Of a stretch of 64,000 nt of DNA, positions 38,101 through 51,058 are shown piece after piece. Below the pieces are notes generated by a model. That model made no database searches, was not told the DNA's origin, and saw only the letters and a list, made by a program, of their open reading frames with translations. Each line of letters opens with the position of its first letter. Position 1 is the stretch's first letter. The translations under genes and the position numbers were made by a program. This stretch comes from Monosporascus cannonballus (lineage: Eukaryota; Ascomycota; Sordariomycetes; Xylariales): contig QJNS01000247.1 in the NCBI GenBank assembly GCA_004154925.1, positions 49,503-113,502 on the forward strand, written 5' to 3'.

Positions 38101-38728
38101 GATGATTCGCAGCTTCTTCTCGTTTTCCCCTGACGTGTTGTCCCAGTATGCCACCGCTACCGCTTCGAAACCCATGGCCAAGGCCGTTGTTCTCTTCGGG
38201 TTGAAGCTTCCGGCGCTTCGGTTGAGGTACGGAGGTTCGCTGTTCAACGTTGTTCATGCGCTCTATCATGCTCCCGAAGCCGTTGGTCTGCGGCAGATAG
38301 TGGCCGTTGGACGCGGGGTGTGGCACAAGAGGCGAAGGCTTTCTCTCCGTGGTATAGATATCGTTCGGGGTCGAGAACTGGAACTCGATGGGCTCAGTGG
38401 TCCCTGCGCTAGGAGTGGGCTGGCGGCTCGCATCTTTGCTAGTGGGCGCAGAGGCAACGTATGCTTTAGGGTTTAGTAATAAGGCGGGATTCAGGTTAAG
38501 CGCCGGCGAGGTGTTTGTTGACGAGAAGCCGTTGCGTGTCGAGCCTTGAAGTAAATATGGGGCATAAGCATCATCACGAGATCGATCTTCGAATGAGATG
38601 ATTTTGACTGAACGGGGAGGGCTTGTGGTTTTGCTTCGTTTATCTTGATGTGCGGAGGGGATTGGAGGGGCAGAAGACGAAGGAAGGTGGTTGGCATTAC
38701 CAATCGAGTAGTTGTCCTTCGAAGCCAT
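35193..38728 (-). CDS. SNF2-family helicase with RING finger (Rad5/HLTF class)
   Basis: ATP-driven DNA translocase and probable ubiquitin ligase of the Rad5/Rad8/HLTF group, acting in post-replication repair in the nucleus. Exons 38728-38059 and 38011-35193, joined across a 47 bp intron (GTAAGT...GTTAG, branch GCTAACG), give 1162 residues. The N-terminal ~220 residues are low-complexity and polar (Ser, Pro, Asn). Residues about 230-370 look like a diverged HIRAN domain. The SNF2 motor follows: Walker A MGLGKT (518-523), DEAH (666-669) and VTGTP. A C3HC4-type RING (about 878-937, CIAC...CF-HVYC-MRC...CPIC) sits inside the motor, the arrangement typical of Rad5-like proteins. The C-terminal helicase half ends with the motif QAIDRVHRLGQ. 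All core motifs are intact. Which fungal paralogue (Rad5, Rad16 or HLTF-like) needs a tree; the HIRAN-like N-terminus argues against Rad16. Confidence 0.92.
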
Positions 38729-40595
38729 CTTGCTTAGAAGCTCCCTTTTGTGGGATGACGAGGAGATGAGACTCGACGCATGCGGCTACTTGCAGATACG
38801 TGCTCAGTATGTACAAGTAGGTGGCAGCGACAGTTTCATGACAAGGACCGGGAATATGATTTGAAGACGCGTGCCGCTATCCGGTATGAAAGAGGCGGCG
38901 CACTTGATCAAAGATGGACCGAGTCGACGGGGGGTGTTTTGAGAAAGAAAAGGAGGGGAGATGTGTACGACTGTAGACGGTTGCCAAAAGAATGGACGCA
39001 GCAGACGGACAAAGTGAATGCGATGGACCACTATAGCCGCGAGGCTAGCCCGAGCAATAATTATTGGCGGCGACGACGACGAGGCCGGGGGAGAACGGCG
39101 CAGGTAAGAAACAATCGGGCTCTGTCACGAGGACAAAACTCGGTGGTGGTTTAATAAATTCAGGTTTAGCTCTAGTTGTTGTCGCAATTTTGGTTACTTA
39201 ATACATCCAACCAAGCTGCTAGGGCCAATTTCGCCAGTTCCTCATTCGTCGCTGTTCTGCACGTCCATGGGGATGCGTCCAGACTTGAGAACCTGCCCCA
39301 GGTGGGAGGGTGATGGGCGATGGGAGATGGGAATGTGCAAAGCGAAGCGTACGTATCATTGATGGCATTCCATCCATACAATCATGCGACCTTACGTACC
39401 TGACCTATCAACGCTTTATCGGCGACGATCCTCCCCACTTATGATAGGGCGGCGGGTTGCCCCTCCCTCCACTGCCTATCCCCACTACTGTAGATACGTC
39501 TACCGGTACATACCTGCCTATATTATATTTAGGCATGTAAATACGGTAGATGCGTATGTAGGTATGCATGTTGTAGCCGTTATGTATGTTATCATGTCTG
39601 AAACCTCTAATATCAGCTTTCTTGTCTGCCTCAGAGGCTTCTCACCTTGCCCTCGTGGTGATCTATCATGTTCCCCTCTGCGGTATGAATTTCTCACTTA
39701 AAGTATACAAGCCTTGGTATGTATAGCGTATTGAGGCGCAAATCGCGGGTAAGTGCGGTGTGTGGATACCCGTGCATGTACCGCTCGACAAAAACTGCCG
39801 GACAAGTGAAATCTTGTCGAGGTCTTGTGATCAGGATGGGCTAGAGGGTAGGGCGGAATAGGGGGAAGCCCCAGTTCCCCCCCTCCAACCCTGATAGCTG
39901 ACCACGTGCCCCACCTATTTGGGGAAAGCACTAAGGGAGAAGCCTCTCCCCCCACATCGTCCCTTGCCCTTGGGAAGTGGCACGCACCCACAACATTGCA
40001 CTCAGTATACTATGTACTAGGTAATTGTTATCGTGGGGTTCAGCTTTTTCTGTAAGTATGCAGTTATAGTAGTCTCCCCAGTAGTACGTAGCCGGCAGCA
40101 GCCTTCGTGTCCTAAGTTTCTTGGCCGGCAAGCTTCCCACTTGGCACGCCTCCTGATAAAATATTTTCCTGCGCAGACTCATGCCGATATGATATTTATC
40201 ACCCGTATGTTGCAAGCCTTTCTACGAAATGCAGCGGCTTGCCCGCTGCGCCTCTAGATCTCGTGTCCAAAGACACTGTACCCTCCGTTACACGTAATAA
40301 AAGCCAGGAATATGCCCAATGACACAGCATATCAAAACACTCTCGGACTTGCTTCGTACATGGTTCCAAAACGAAGACTTCCCCTTTGGCTGTTCCTCTA
40401 CACAGCCTTCTGGGATGGTCCGCTCCACGATGTGTGGTGCCGTGTGTGCGCTAGTCAGAGGTTCTTGGTGCCATAGAGATCCCAAGCTTGAGGATGACAT
40501 CCATTCCAACCTGGTTCGTGTGCTACATCTATGTAGCTATGAAAGATGTGACTCGCCACCTCACTCATGCGACTTTACGTTGCATGCGAATCTGG
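38729..40595. other. Intergenic, helicase promoter side
   Basis: Upstream of the helicase start; no supported gene. Rich in GTACCTA/TAGGTA words around 39.4-39.6 kb, common in fungal intergenic DNA. Confidence 0.5.
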
Positions 40596-41102
40596 TCAGG
40601 AAGCCTGCTTTTTCTCTGTAGGGGCTATTTCGGCCCGCAGGACGATCTCCTGCCTGAGACATTCATGCCGAAGCATCGAAGGTGGTTCGTGGAAGTCCTC
40701 GGTGCCTTCTTCGAGGGCCCGGCTTAGGCTTCTCGTTCTCTGGCGTCGGCGCTTCGGTGTATCTTGGTTATTTCCTGAACGGGATCTGGAAGGGCTTTGG
40801 CTTCGATGCCGATTCAGTTGTAGGACTCGGAGAAGCTTCCTCCGCGTGGGAGACAGCGAAGTCCCTCTAACACGCGACGCGTTCCTAGATACGTCGAGCC
40901 TTGAGACCGAGCGGTGTCTGCAACGGCCACGGAACACGGCCGACTCTCCAGAGGGGATCTGTCGCGCGGTAGGAGCCTCTAGACCCACCGGCGGACTGCG
41001 TCTTCTTTTCCGGCCCCGCTGGCAATCTGGCTCGGGGGCTGAGGTATAGTTCGTGATTGTGACTTCGAGCAGTTGCTCGTTTGCTACGGCGTGTACTGCC
41101 AT
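40596..41102 (-). CDS. Possible Arg/Ser-rich small protein
   Basis: A 168-codon frame whose product is rich in Arg and Ser, with SR-type runs (RSQSPSRSRSG, RTRSLSRA) and a basic KRRR patch, features of RNA-processing or nuclear proteins. The opposite strand is open for almost as long and no homologue is recognised. It may be an exon of a longer gene or chance coding in a GC-rich patch. Confidence 0.3.
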   Translation of the reverse strand: MAVHAVANEQLLEVTITNYTSAPEPDCQRGRKRRRSPPVGLEAPTARQIPSGESAVFRGRCRHRSVSRLDVSRNASRVRGTSLSPTRRKLLRVLQLNRHRSQSPSRSRSGNNQDTPKRRRQRTRSLSRALEEGTEDFHEPPSMLRHECLRQEIVLRAEIAPTEKKQAS

Positions 41103-43194
41103 TCTAGGGCTAACGGGATAGGCCGGAAGGGACGGCAGAGAAACCGGAAGAAAGATATGCTTGTGACGGTCGAAGAGGTCGATGGTTATATTCTTTGTGT
41201 GCTTCGCTCAAAGTCGGTGAAAGGGCCCTTTCCGCCTTTTGGATTCTCGCGCCCCTGTTAAGTCGTAGCCGTTCGAGAGGGGCAGAACGCGTCTCGATTA
41301 CGACACGAATGCATTCGTATAAAGGGACAAACACCTGGGATCTGAAACAGAAAACGTGGTTTGTAATCATTGACGGTTAAGTCGGCAGAGCTCTGTACAA
41401 CACAAAAAGGTGTGATTCGTTGTGTGATGGTAGGCTGGCGTGGCTCTCTCTTATCAATGGATTAATTCATCCCTCCCTGACGAGGCGGAATATGAAAGGA
41501 TCGCTCCCTTTTTAAATTCCTGCGGATTGGAAGCTAGAGAGACTTGATTGACCTGGCTCGGCGGTGCCAATTGGTAAAGGCCAAAGGAAAGAGTGGAAGC
41601 CAAATGGAAGGGGGTGGTGATCGGCGTTTTCCTGAGAATCCCCAGGTTCAGTCCGCGGAACGTGCTCCTGCAGGGTTCATGGGAGCCATCAGAGTCCTAG
41701 CGTACCTGACGCACATAAGTAGATAGGTCCATCGGAGTCTATTAGGGGTCGGGGGAAACTCTATATTTCTTGTACTTAGTACTGAGTAAACTTATTCTAT
41801 ACTACGTCCCCATGCGTAGCACTGCTACCAGATTACCTGGCCAATCCCTTGAACGCAACTTAATACAAGCTAAGGATAGTGTGATGTGATTCGATCCATT
41901 AACTACCTACCCACTTTGAACCAGCACTCCCAATGCTCATTTAGGTGCTATTTGGAGACAACCTCTATCTATCAATGAGTCGTACCAACAATACATGACG
42001 ATGATTCGATAGGAAGTGTATTCAAAGGTTTCTGATTCTAGGTGCTACTCTGGCTTGCAGGACGCTGGGGTCGTCATCCTATGGAAATGGCAGACAACTA
42101 ACTCATGAGTCTATGTAGTAGATGGCATGACCGTTGTGCAAGAGTGGAGCCGATGGATGCTTCCAAGAGCCCAGTCGTTGTCCAAAGTCTTCGATGACGA
42201 CAGCCCGGAAACCAGTATAAGTGTAGTGCTACGAGACTTGGGCATTCAGAGAGCGTAATAGAGAGACTTCTTTTAGGGGTATAAGAATAAATTATTTTAT
42301 CCTATGACAATTCCACAACTAACGTGGGAGATGGATATAGGAGGGAGGTTGAGAATCGAATTGATGATGATAACTGCTGGTTGCGGTTAGGTCTGGAGCT
42401 CTCTAAGCTCCAAGCCCAACGTATCTGCCCTACCTACACTTTAAGTAGCTAAGGAGGTAGCTGCTAAAAAGTAGTCATATGTAACTACCAGACTACATAG
42501 CATGCTGTCTATTTCATCAGTACGTAAGGTTATTATTAACCAGACATTGGAAGGAGCCAAGGCCAAAGGAATTCTTGAAACGATGGAGGGAACACGATCT
42601 ACGAGTTATTACATAGAAGATGTTGAGCATTGGTGGTGATGAGAACTTTTAATATTTTACGAGGCGAATCTTGCAGGACTATACCAAGTGACGGGTAGTC
42701 CACAGAGTGCGGGGAAAGCTAGCGGGTAGTGTCTTGGGGAATTGGAGGGTCTCCCGGAGAGCCGTGATTCAAGTTTCGTATTGGTATCGCTATCCTCCAA
42801 GTTCTGAAATATAATAGATCACCGTGGGCCATCGATACGAAGGTATGATTCTGGAAATAGATAAGTCGCAGATAGTTAGGCGTTGTGCCGGGTATCTGCC
42901 GACCTGGGGTACCTACGTTAGGGCGCCCCTACTAGAGGACTCATTGGTTAGAATTGCAAGTATAGCACGTGTTTACGAAGTATAAGGACATTGAATGATG
43001 ACCATACTGACGACTGGATGGTGCGGATACTCAGGCAACAGAAATACAGAATACGAAGCAACTGAGCTGAAAAACGCTCGGACGGAGCAAAAAGCTGATG
43101 AGTTGGTTAAAACTGGACCCACCGGATCGGTAACTCTTTCGCCTCAAGCTCCGTGCACACACAGCATTAGGAGGCACAGGTGGTAGGTATCAGG

Positions 43195-43231
43195 AAAAGG
43201 CAAAGGCAAAGGCAAAAGCAAAGGCAAAAAG
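43195..43231. repeat. Purine-rich hexamer repeat (AGGCAA)n
   Basis: About six units of AGGCAA/AAGCAA, all purine apart from the C. It lies 0.55 kb upstream of the phosphatidylinositol kinase start. Confidence 0.7.
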
Positions 43232-43342
43232 TAGGCAACCTTAGGCGCATGTGCTGCACACAGCACAGAAATCGGAAATGGCTGTGACGTGTCTCTGGCC
43301 CGTTCTCAAGCTCAACTTGTGCAGGGCGTAAACTATCGTCAG

Positions 43343-43399
43343 TACATGCATACATACATCCATACATACATACATACATACATACATACATACCTACAT
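43343..43399. repeat. (CATA)n microsatellite
   Basis: About 14 tetranucleotide units with three interruptions (CATC, CCTA, CGGA), about 0.4 kb upstream of the kinase gene. Likely length-variable between strains. Confidence 0.85.
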
Positions 43400-43784
43400 A
43401 CGGACATATGTAATACATAATAACATACCAGGTAAGGTGCACCGATACATAGAGCTTGACAAAGGCAACTTCTTCTCTTCTTCCTCTCGCTTCTAGCTAA
43501 TAAAACCCTTCTCAGCATCTCGACTACACCTCGTTTCTCCTTCTTCTGCGGGTTTTCGACCGTTATTGGGAACATCCTTGTTGGCTTATCTTCTCAGAAA
43601 TATAGGAGTCAGGAGAGGAGGACGCAGGCGAAAGTCTAGCCAAATCATCAAAATTCCGACTTCTTCGAGGCGAGCAACAGTCCCAGCCCCGAACCCTCGC
43701 CCGAGAATGCAATAAAAGCCAAACCACTCTTATCTGCCGCCATCCAAACCCCCCTTCCCCCTTCGCTCGCTCTCCCCTTCCACG

Positions 43785-46259
43785 ATGCCGCCGCCCAGCC
43801 GTCCCGCCACGACGGGCTACGAGCGCCTGGCCCAGGCCGACCAGTTCAGCGACGAGTCCGACGACGACACCACCAACCCCCTATCGCACAGCTACGCGTC
43901 GCTGCAGCCGCAGACGGCGCCGCGCTTCGCCCCGATAGCCCGGCCGCGGCCGCACTCGGGCATGACATCTCCGACGAAGGCCTCCCGGCAGCAGCAGAAT
44001 AGGTACCGCCCTAAGCGGGGGCGGAGCAACTCCGGCGTCGACCTCAAGGCCATCAACGCGCGGCTCGAGCGGTGGGCTGATGAGATCGCCTCCAAGTTCA
44101 AGCGAAAGGGCAAGGGCCGGCCCGGCGAGGAGGAGGAGCGCCTCGAGATCGTCTACAGCGTCTTCCAGCCCCCGGACGGCGTGCGCCCCGCCACCGCCGA
44201 GGCGCTGGCCGCCCTGCCGGAGCCCGCCATGTCCAAGGACGAGTTCGACGAGATAGTTCGGAGCGTGCGGACCGCCATAGACCAGGGCATGCACCCCAGC
44301 ATGATCACCCAGGGTAGCTCGGGGAGCTACTTCGCGCGGAACACAGACGGTAAGATCGTGGGTGTCTTCAAGCCCAAGGACGAGGAACCATATGCGGCCG
44401 GAAACCCGAAGTGGAACAAGTGGATTCATCGGAATCTCTTCCCTTGTTTCTTCGGTAGGGCATGGTACGTTATATTAACCTCTCGGCGAGAACTACGTAC
44501 GCCTCTAACGTCCCTGTAGCCTGATTCCTAATCTATCCTACGTAAGCGAAGCTGCTGCATATACACTAGATTGCCAGCTACACACGAATCTGGTCCCTCA
44601 CACCGAGGTCATATGTCTATCATCCAAATCGTTCCATTATCCGTTCTGGGACAGGCGCGCCTTCTATAGGAAGAAGAAGCCGCTCCCAGCGAAACCGGGG
44701 AGCTTCCAGGTTTTCCTCAAGGGGTTCAAGGACGCGAACGTCTTCCTGAGAGAGCACCCCTGGCCGGAGCAGTATTGGTCTGGCTTCCGCACCAACGACA
44801 CGCATCGAAACAGGCGGAAGCGGTGGGCAGACAGCTGCCGGCCATCCAGCCGCAGGGCCGCCTCTGACCACTCCGAAAGCGAAGATGAGCATGATTCTGC
44901 GGAGGAGCGGCCGCTCGGGCCGGATAACTTCGTCTGGACCGAGTCGCTGAAGCAGTCGTTTCGGGAAGAGCTAGAAAAGCTGGTGATATTGGATTACATC
45001 ATGCGGAATACGGACAGAGGCCTGGATAACTGGATGATCAAAGTTGACTGGGAGACCCAGGAAGTTTCTATTGCTTCGGAGCCACCGCAACTCAACATGG
45101 ACGTCGGCGGCGGTAATGACGATGAGGAAGATGATGGACAACCGGCGAGGCCTGTTGATCCCTCGCACAGAACATCCGCTGGAAGCACGCCGCCGAATCC
45201 TTACAGGGCCCAAAGGCCGATGGATGCCAATGGGTCCGTCAAAGCCCGGGATCCGAAGATATCCATAGGCGCTATAGACAACTCACTATCATGGCCGTGG
45301 AAACATCCGGATGCGTGGCGAAGGTGAGCCTCTCTCGGTGCTATCTACTTTCTACAACTCGCTAACGAGGTGGCAGTTTCCCATTTGGCTGGCTCTTCTT
45401 ACCGGTCGATCTCATTGGCCGGCCCTTCTCCCAGAAGACCCGGGACCACTTCTTACCTCTATTGACGTCCACTCAGTGGTGGAGCGAGACCCAGTACGCG
45501 CTACGGAAGGACTTCCAGATCGATCCCGACTTCCAGGAGAAGATGTTCTCCCGCCAGATGGCCGTCATGAAGGGCCAGGCCTGGAATGTCGTGGAGACGC
45601 TTAAGATCCCTGACCACGGCCCGCTGGAGCTCACGCGGCGGCCGAGGGTATGCGTGTGGGACGACCTAGTCGACGTCCCGGTCGCAGTGCCGATGCGCGT
45701 AAACTCATCCGAGCTGCGGCGCAAAGCCGAGCCGGAGTTACGCGAAACCGCCGAGGAGGAGATGGACATCGGCGCCGCCAATTCGTCCTCGGTGGCCGCC
45801 AAATCCCAGGGAGAAGACCTCCTGGGCCTCGCGAGCCCCTTGCCACATCCGGGCCGCTTCGAACTCACTACGAGCTCCCGGTCGCAGTCTCCAGAGGGCG
45901 CGGACTCCCACTCGCGGAGCGTGCCCAACGGCAAAGCCCACGAGCCGCTCGAGAGCCCAGCCGCGCACTCCGAGGCGCGGCCGTCTTTCGGCAATGTGCC
46001 GAGGGCCAGCTATCAGGGCTCCTCGCGGCCGCAGCTGAACGCATACCACCTGCGGCGGGAGCGGCGGTTCTCGTTCGCAGGCGCGCGGCAGAACGGGCAC
46101 TCCATCGCGCAGCGGCTCCACGGCTACGCCGAGGACGACGACATGGAGGGCGACCTCGGCTACGCCGCGGCCGAGGGCATGGAGGGGAACAGGCGGAAGG
46201 TCATCGTGGAGAGGCTCGAGACCGTCAAGTCCCGGAACCCGGTGTTCTCCTGGTGCTGA
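43785..46259 (+). CDS. LSB6: Type II phosphatidylinositol 4-kinase
   Basis: Phosphorylates phosphatidylinositol to PI4P on endosomal and vacuolar membranes. Exons 43785-44464, 44520-45323 and 45377-46259 give 788 residues; introns are 55 and 53 bp with CTAAC branch points. The Ser/Pro-rich N-terminus (about 1-90) is probably disordered. The kinase fold starts with the glycine loop SSGSYF (178-183) and the ATP-binding Lys in VFKPK (about K196). A CLIPN block directly follows intron 1. The catalytic loop DYIMRNTDRGLDN is at 385-397 and the metal-binding Asp is in AIDNSL (about D480), followed by PWKHPD and FPFGWLFLP across intron 2. These signatures are specific to type II enzymes such as yeast Lsb6. 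An acidic spacer lies between the catalytic loop and metal site, and a ~200-residue Ser/Arg-rich tail follows the kinase, longer than in yeast. Confidence 0.93.
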
Positions 46260-49200
46260 TTCCTTGGCAAGGCAGAGAAGAAAGCCCTACTTGCACCCGG
46301 TCTCTGGTTCTCAGCCAGAGCGCTTAATCCCAGGCAGCAGTGACGAGAGGCAGGGGCGGTTGTGTAAAAAGTGAAGGGCGGCTACGGCGCCAGCTTGCAT
46401 AAAATTAAGATGCCACGTATTAGAGAAACACACAACATACATGGGTAATACAGATACGCGTCGGAAGATAGAGGGTACATGGGGGGCCATTCGCATCCAT
46501 ACGGCACGAGAACAAGACGCGAAGAGGGAAGGGAAAGAGATCGAAAGCGAAAATGGGTCCTGTTTTTGGTGTATGGGTCTCTGGGCATTTGGATTTTTTT
46601 TGTCATCATCGCTGCCTTGAGGTGTCGAGGCCAGAAAAAGGGGCCTAGTGTACTTTTTCCTTTCTGCATGCAGGAAAGGAGGAGTAGGTAGCATAGCGTC
46701 GCACAGCAGCCGTCCATTTCGCTACGTCGGTTCAGCGGACGCGGCATGACATGGTCCTTGATTTTCTCTTTTGGGATTTTTTTTCTGACTCCTCTTGGGG
46801 CCGATCCAAGCGAAAGAGGGGCCATACACAGAGAGAGCCATGCGAAAAGAAATGCAATGCCGTACCTGGCGGTCTGTTAACCGGGACCCTACCACAAAAG
46901 CCCATGCGCCGCGTGTGGTTGTAGGCAGTAGTGATTGGTAGCCGGGGCGGCAGCTGCGACTATCCCCAAAATCTGGGAAACGGGATGGCAGGGGGGCGCA
47001 GAGCGGAACGGAACTTGGATAGCGGGAAGCGAGCACCAAAAGAAGCGAACAATCTCTGCGCCGGCAGCGTGCTCTGTCTATGAGAAGATGGGGGGGGACT
47101 ATGCTAGATGGCCCAAGTACGCGGGGCCGCCAAAGACGGCCGGCCCCCCTTTCTGCGACCCCAGAAAGTTTACAGGTCAGCCCGTTTCGCCATGGGCCGG
47201 TCGTGATGTTAGCCGTGTAAAGACCAGGCCAGATGCGCTCCATCGCGGAAGACGCCCCTGGGCCGGGGCCGGGAAGCTAGTCTGTCCTGTCGCGTCATGT
47301 CGGCTTGCAGTCGCAGCCCTCCTTGGCTTCTCCCCATACTTTATGACGTCGCGGTGTGCAGCGATGCGAGAGACGGCCCCATCCCCAACCAATCGCCGCA
47401 CCTTGACTCACCGAAAGGGACAGAACCCGCCAAAGGGGGACTCGAGGGATGCATCCAGGCTAGGGGCACTGAGGGTAGCCTAGAGCCCCACAGGAACACA
47501 TGCAGCCCTTGACCTCCGTCCTGTAAGTGACATGTAAAGCCCGCGGCTAGCGATGCTGCGAAAGTGTTACATAGAGAAGTAGGGATGACGGAATGGCCAT
47601 AATGTATAGATAAGCCTTCATGCTTGTTCAAGACCCCGCGTTGCTTTACAGATTGGCTCTGATGCACGGAAATTTTCGAAACAATCACCACGCATGTGAT
47701 CTACGGGGCTTGGTGTAGACGAGGAAGCAAGTAGCATAGCAACCACAACTAACGGGCGCTGTAGCCTGCATGAGTATCCCTGCGAATCCCCGCTGCGCTG
47801 CGATGGAAACAACGTATGGTCGATAGGCAGAGGTATTGCTTGGCCCCTCAAGTATGTTTTGCCTACCCGTGCCTTGCGAATTGGATGGTACGCTCTTGCA
47901 GGCCGGGCTTGATTTTGTGCATATGTGTGCTTGCACAGTAGCATTGAACCGAAGACACGGGTTTCGGTAACGTTCAAATTCCCGCAGATCGTAGTACGCC
48001 TGGAAAGGCAAAGAAAGAGCTTGAGGGGATTCAGATATCATGCAAACCGTTACAAGCCCACGGCGGTGTGAGGCCATCAAACTCATTGGGACCTGATCCC
48101 AGCAATTTGGTTCACAGAAGGGACTGACCGCAAGAGACAAATTAGCAGCCTCATAGCGGCATAATTAGCAAGCCGAAATTACCCCTATGGCCCTAGCCTC
48201 GCGTGGGACCCTTGTAGATTGCCAGCCCTGAGTTCCAGCACCGTTATGATGGAATCGGGAAGCTTCACGAAACCCGATTCGTCGGGTCGCCAAGCCCGCT
48301 CCTTGGAGCTTCAGACTGCGCGTTTCGCACCATTCGTATACAATGGTGGAAAGAAAGCGGGGGGCGGTAAGGTACTGTTCACAGTCGAATTAAATGGACA
48401 GCGCCGAAGGGGCCCTACGTTTGCTCTCAGCGCTCATACCGTGGAGATAGCGGGGTAGGTAATAGCAAAAGCCGAAATAATACAGATGCAGAAGAGGTGC
48501 TTTTCCAGGTCATCCATTCATCCAAGCTGGCGTTCGCCAAAGGAGCTTTCGTTCACTCGGAAACTACTGCATTTACAGGACATGACCCGATAGTCTGGTA
48601 CACGCTAATGCATACCCACCTATCATGGATTAGACAGATGATGGCGAAGATTGACGGTCCCAAAGTCCGAGTAGCTGGTACCCGTCAGATATGCGAAAGT
48701 AAGAGGCGCCACTGTAATACCTAGGCTTCTCAGCTCATAATTTAACCGGGATCTTAGGACCGTGATAGCATCAGGCGTGCTGCTATCGGGGAAAGGGATA
48801 GCCACCGTATCCGGCAAAATGGGTCCTTTTCAGCGCCATGGACGATGAGAAATCTTGTGCTGGTCGAGAGTCTTAGCCCTACGTGGGTCTTCGTCTGTTA
48901 AGCATTAATCAGGCAGCCAGGACTTGCCGACTACGTAAGTAGTGTTAAAAGCCTCACAATTTCCGGTGATCCTGAACGAATCTCTCGTGAAGCCTGGCCT
49001 CCTATAGTGCTCCTTCCCCACGCCCTTACCGGATCCATCATATGAAGAATATTTCCCTCACTAAGAGCCTAAAGGGCTGCTGTGGGCCAGGGGCTAATTT
49101 GAGCTTGCTCGAAGTGGACTGGAGACACCATCTCCGGGCTCGAGGCTTCAATCATCGAGCTCGGCACCTACTGTTCCATAGAAGCAATATGCCAAGAGAA

Positions 49201-49643
49201 CCCAGTTAGCGGTCAGAAAGTGATTCAGTGGCTACCCCCAGCGGATGGCTTATCTTTGCAAATTTCATGCCCCTCTGCCGGCCTGAGAAGGCTTACGGCA
49301 TTTAGGCAGACCGGGCCCTCGCAGCGCTGGCCCTCCTGCTTAAGTGTTTTATAGCCCTCGCACATACAATTCGAAGCCATTGAGGAGGAAGAATGCTCGT
49401 GAACCGGAGGAGCGCTCGTGGAGGGCCAGTGATATGGACACCTAACACATCGCTAGCTATCCTTCACCCATTTATAGGCTCGTGTAAAGGACGTCTTCTC
49501 TCACGAGGAGTAGCTTTCGGGACCCTACTTTGGCCTTAAGTTAAATCGAGGTCTGCGACGCAGCGATGTAAGTGGTGTGTGTGCAGCAGTAGCGCTCGGC
49601 GTTCGGAAGGCTTTTTGGTAACGCGTCACCTGCTTAGAGGGAC
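46260..49643. other. Intergenic 3.4 kb, no supported gene
   Basis: Long overlapping frames at 46.7-47.5 kb occur on both strands without recognisable domains. Two exon-like stretches at 48219-48458 and 48497-48724 read like protein, but I could not join them with valid splice sites in phase. It may be a decayed gene. Confidence 0.4.
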
Positions 49644-50055
49644 TCATACTTGGCAAGGGTCGTAATATCTGCGTCCGAGATGCCAGCCGAGAGCTGTTAT
49701 TCCAATAACTCGTCCGTCAAAGACCCAGTGTTTCTGTGAACACTTGACAAACAGCAAATGTTGTTGTTCGGTCCAGTCTGTTGATCTTGGCCGTATTGCG
49801 TTTGCATTACGGCTGTCATCCTTCGACTCCTGAAATAGAATGAGCCTAGAATGGGAAGTTTCGGAAGCATGGGCCAAATTGCGCGTTCCCGGGAAGCATT
49901 CCGGCTGCGGATAGTAGTATGTCCGCTAAGAGAAAGGTACTTACTTCAGTTCCATTGACTTGTACTTCCCGCATCTGTTGTGAAACCCCCGTTTGGATTT
50001 CCTTAGAAATAACCAAGTTAGGTACCAAAAGTCTGTGACATTCCGGAGACGCCAT
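49644..50055 (-). CDS. Possible two-exon hypothetical protein, ~98 residues
   Basis: Exon 1 is 50055-49945, 37 codons from ATG to GAA|GTAAGT. Exon 2 is 49829-49644, 61 codons after TTTCAG|GAG. The 115 bp intron joins them in phase. The product ends with a Trp/Gly/Tyr-containing segment (DGRVIGITALGWHLGRR) and has no recognised domain or signal peptide. Strong splice motifs and in-phase joining support a gene, but shortness and lack of homology keep confidence low. Confidence 0.35.
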
Positions 50056-51058
50056 CTTGTCCTCCCATCACTTCAATAACATGTTATTTACGAAATACTT
50101 CGATTTGGCTGTCCTTGGGTGTGTGTGTGTATGCTAGAGTTCCCACGTATCAAGTCGGCCCGTTAGAATGGCCAAGTTCACCGTTCTGTGTGGACTAGAG
50201 TCTTCCGGGGACCGCCTCAGGGCGGTACACGTAGGCAAACCCCTACGAGGCGCACACCATTGAACAGAGGAGTGTGAATAGCGCTGGTCGATGAGTTGAG
50301 TAGTTGATCATCAGGCTTGTCCACTGGATCCAATCAGGAGAGGGTCGACACCCCTTTCTGCGCTAGTAGCTCTGCAGACTGTACGAAACAACGCAGCGAG
50401 AAAGTAGATTCCCATTGGTGGCCGGCAGTTAAGAGCTCGACAAATAATGACCCCCCAGACTACTAGTGCTATGGTGAATTCTTCGAACTGACGGCAGCTG
50501 TTCTGTCACTCCTGGACTAATTCAGATGAGTTAGACGGCATCGCCCATGAAAAGAGCTAGGGCCAGGAGCGGAGACAAGTCGAGAGGTGTGTTTACCGGT
50601 ATTTTGCCCCCAAGGTAAGATCCTTGCTGGGTATGTGGGTGGAGAGGTCGCGGCCATAGCACCCAAGGTTGGTAGTAATATAGTCGTGGGGTGCAAAAAA
50701 ACCAACTGTCGTAAACTTGTGGCCAGCGTTGGGTGTGGTTGAACTAGGCCATGCTTCGACCCACGCCTCTATGGGACTATCTTTGCAGACCGCGCATGCC
50801 GTTACAAGACACGTAGAAGGGACGGTGCTCGAGATTCAGTGTATTGCTGGCGGGCGCCCGGGTCTGCTGGTCACAATGCCCCCCCCCCCTTTGAGGCTCG
50901 TATATTCTCTGCAAGTACAAAACCGCACCTAAGCTCCAGGGGCGCTCCGCGGCACTTTTTCCAACCGTGGCCTGGTCAACAGATAATCCTTGAGACGAAA
51001 ATATCCCTTGATCACCGAGAACCCTCGAGAACACCTGATATTAGTGCGGCGATCGGAG
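50056..51058. other. Upstream region of the methyltransferase gene
   Basis: Short open frames only. It may carry the methyltransferase promoter and possibly an untranslated leader. Confidence 0.45.

Larger units (their letters stand above)
41103..43784. other. Intergenic, with simple repeats before the kinase gene
   Basis: No supported gene. The region holds an AGGCAA-type hexamer run (about 43195-43231) and a CATA microsatellite (about 43343-43399), then pyrimidine-rich leader sequence of the kinase gene. Confidence 0.55.

Noticed and set aside
43881..44429. 182-codon minus-strand frame over the kinase first exon
   Set aside because: Antisense shadow caused by the high GC of the kinase gene; the plus-strand product matches type II PI 4-kinase.
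46722..47483. Long overlapping frames on both strands
   Set aside because: No recognised motif, and the two strands compete equally.
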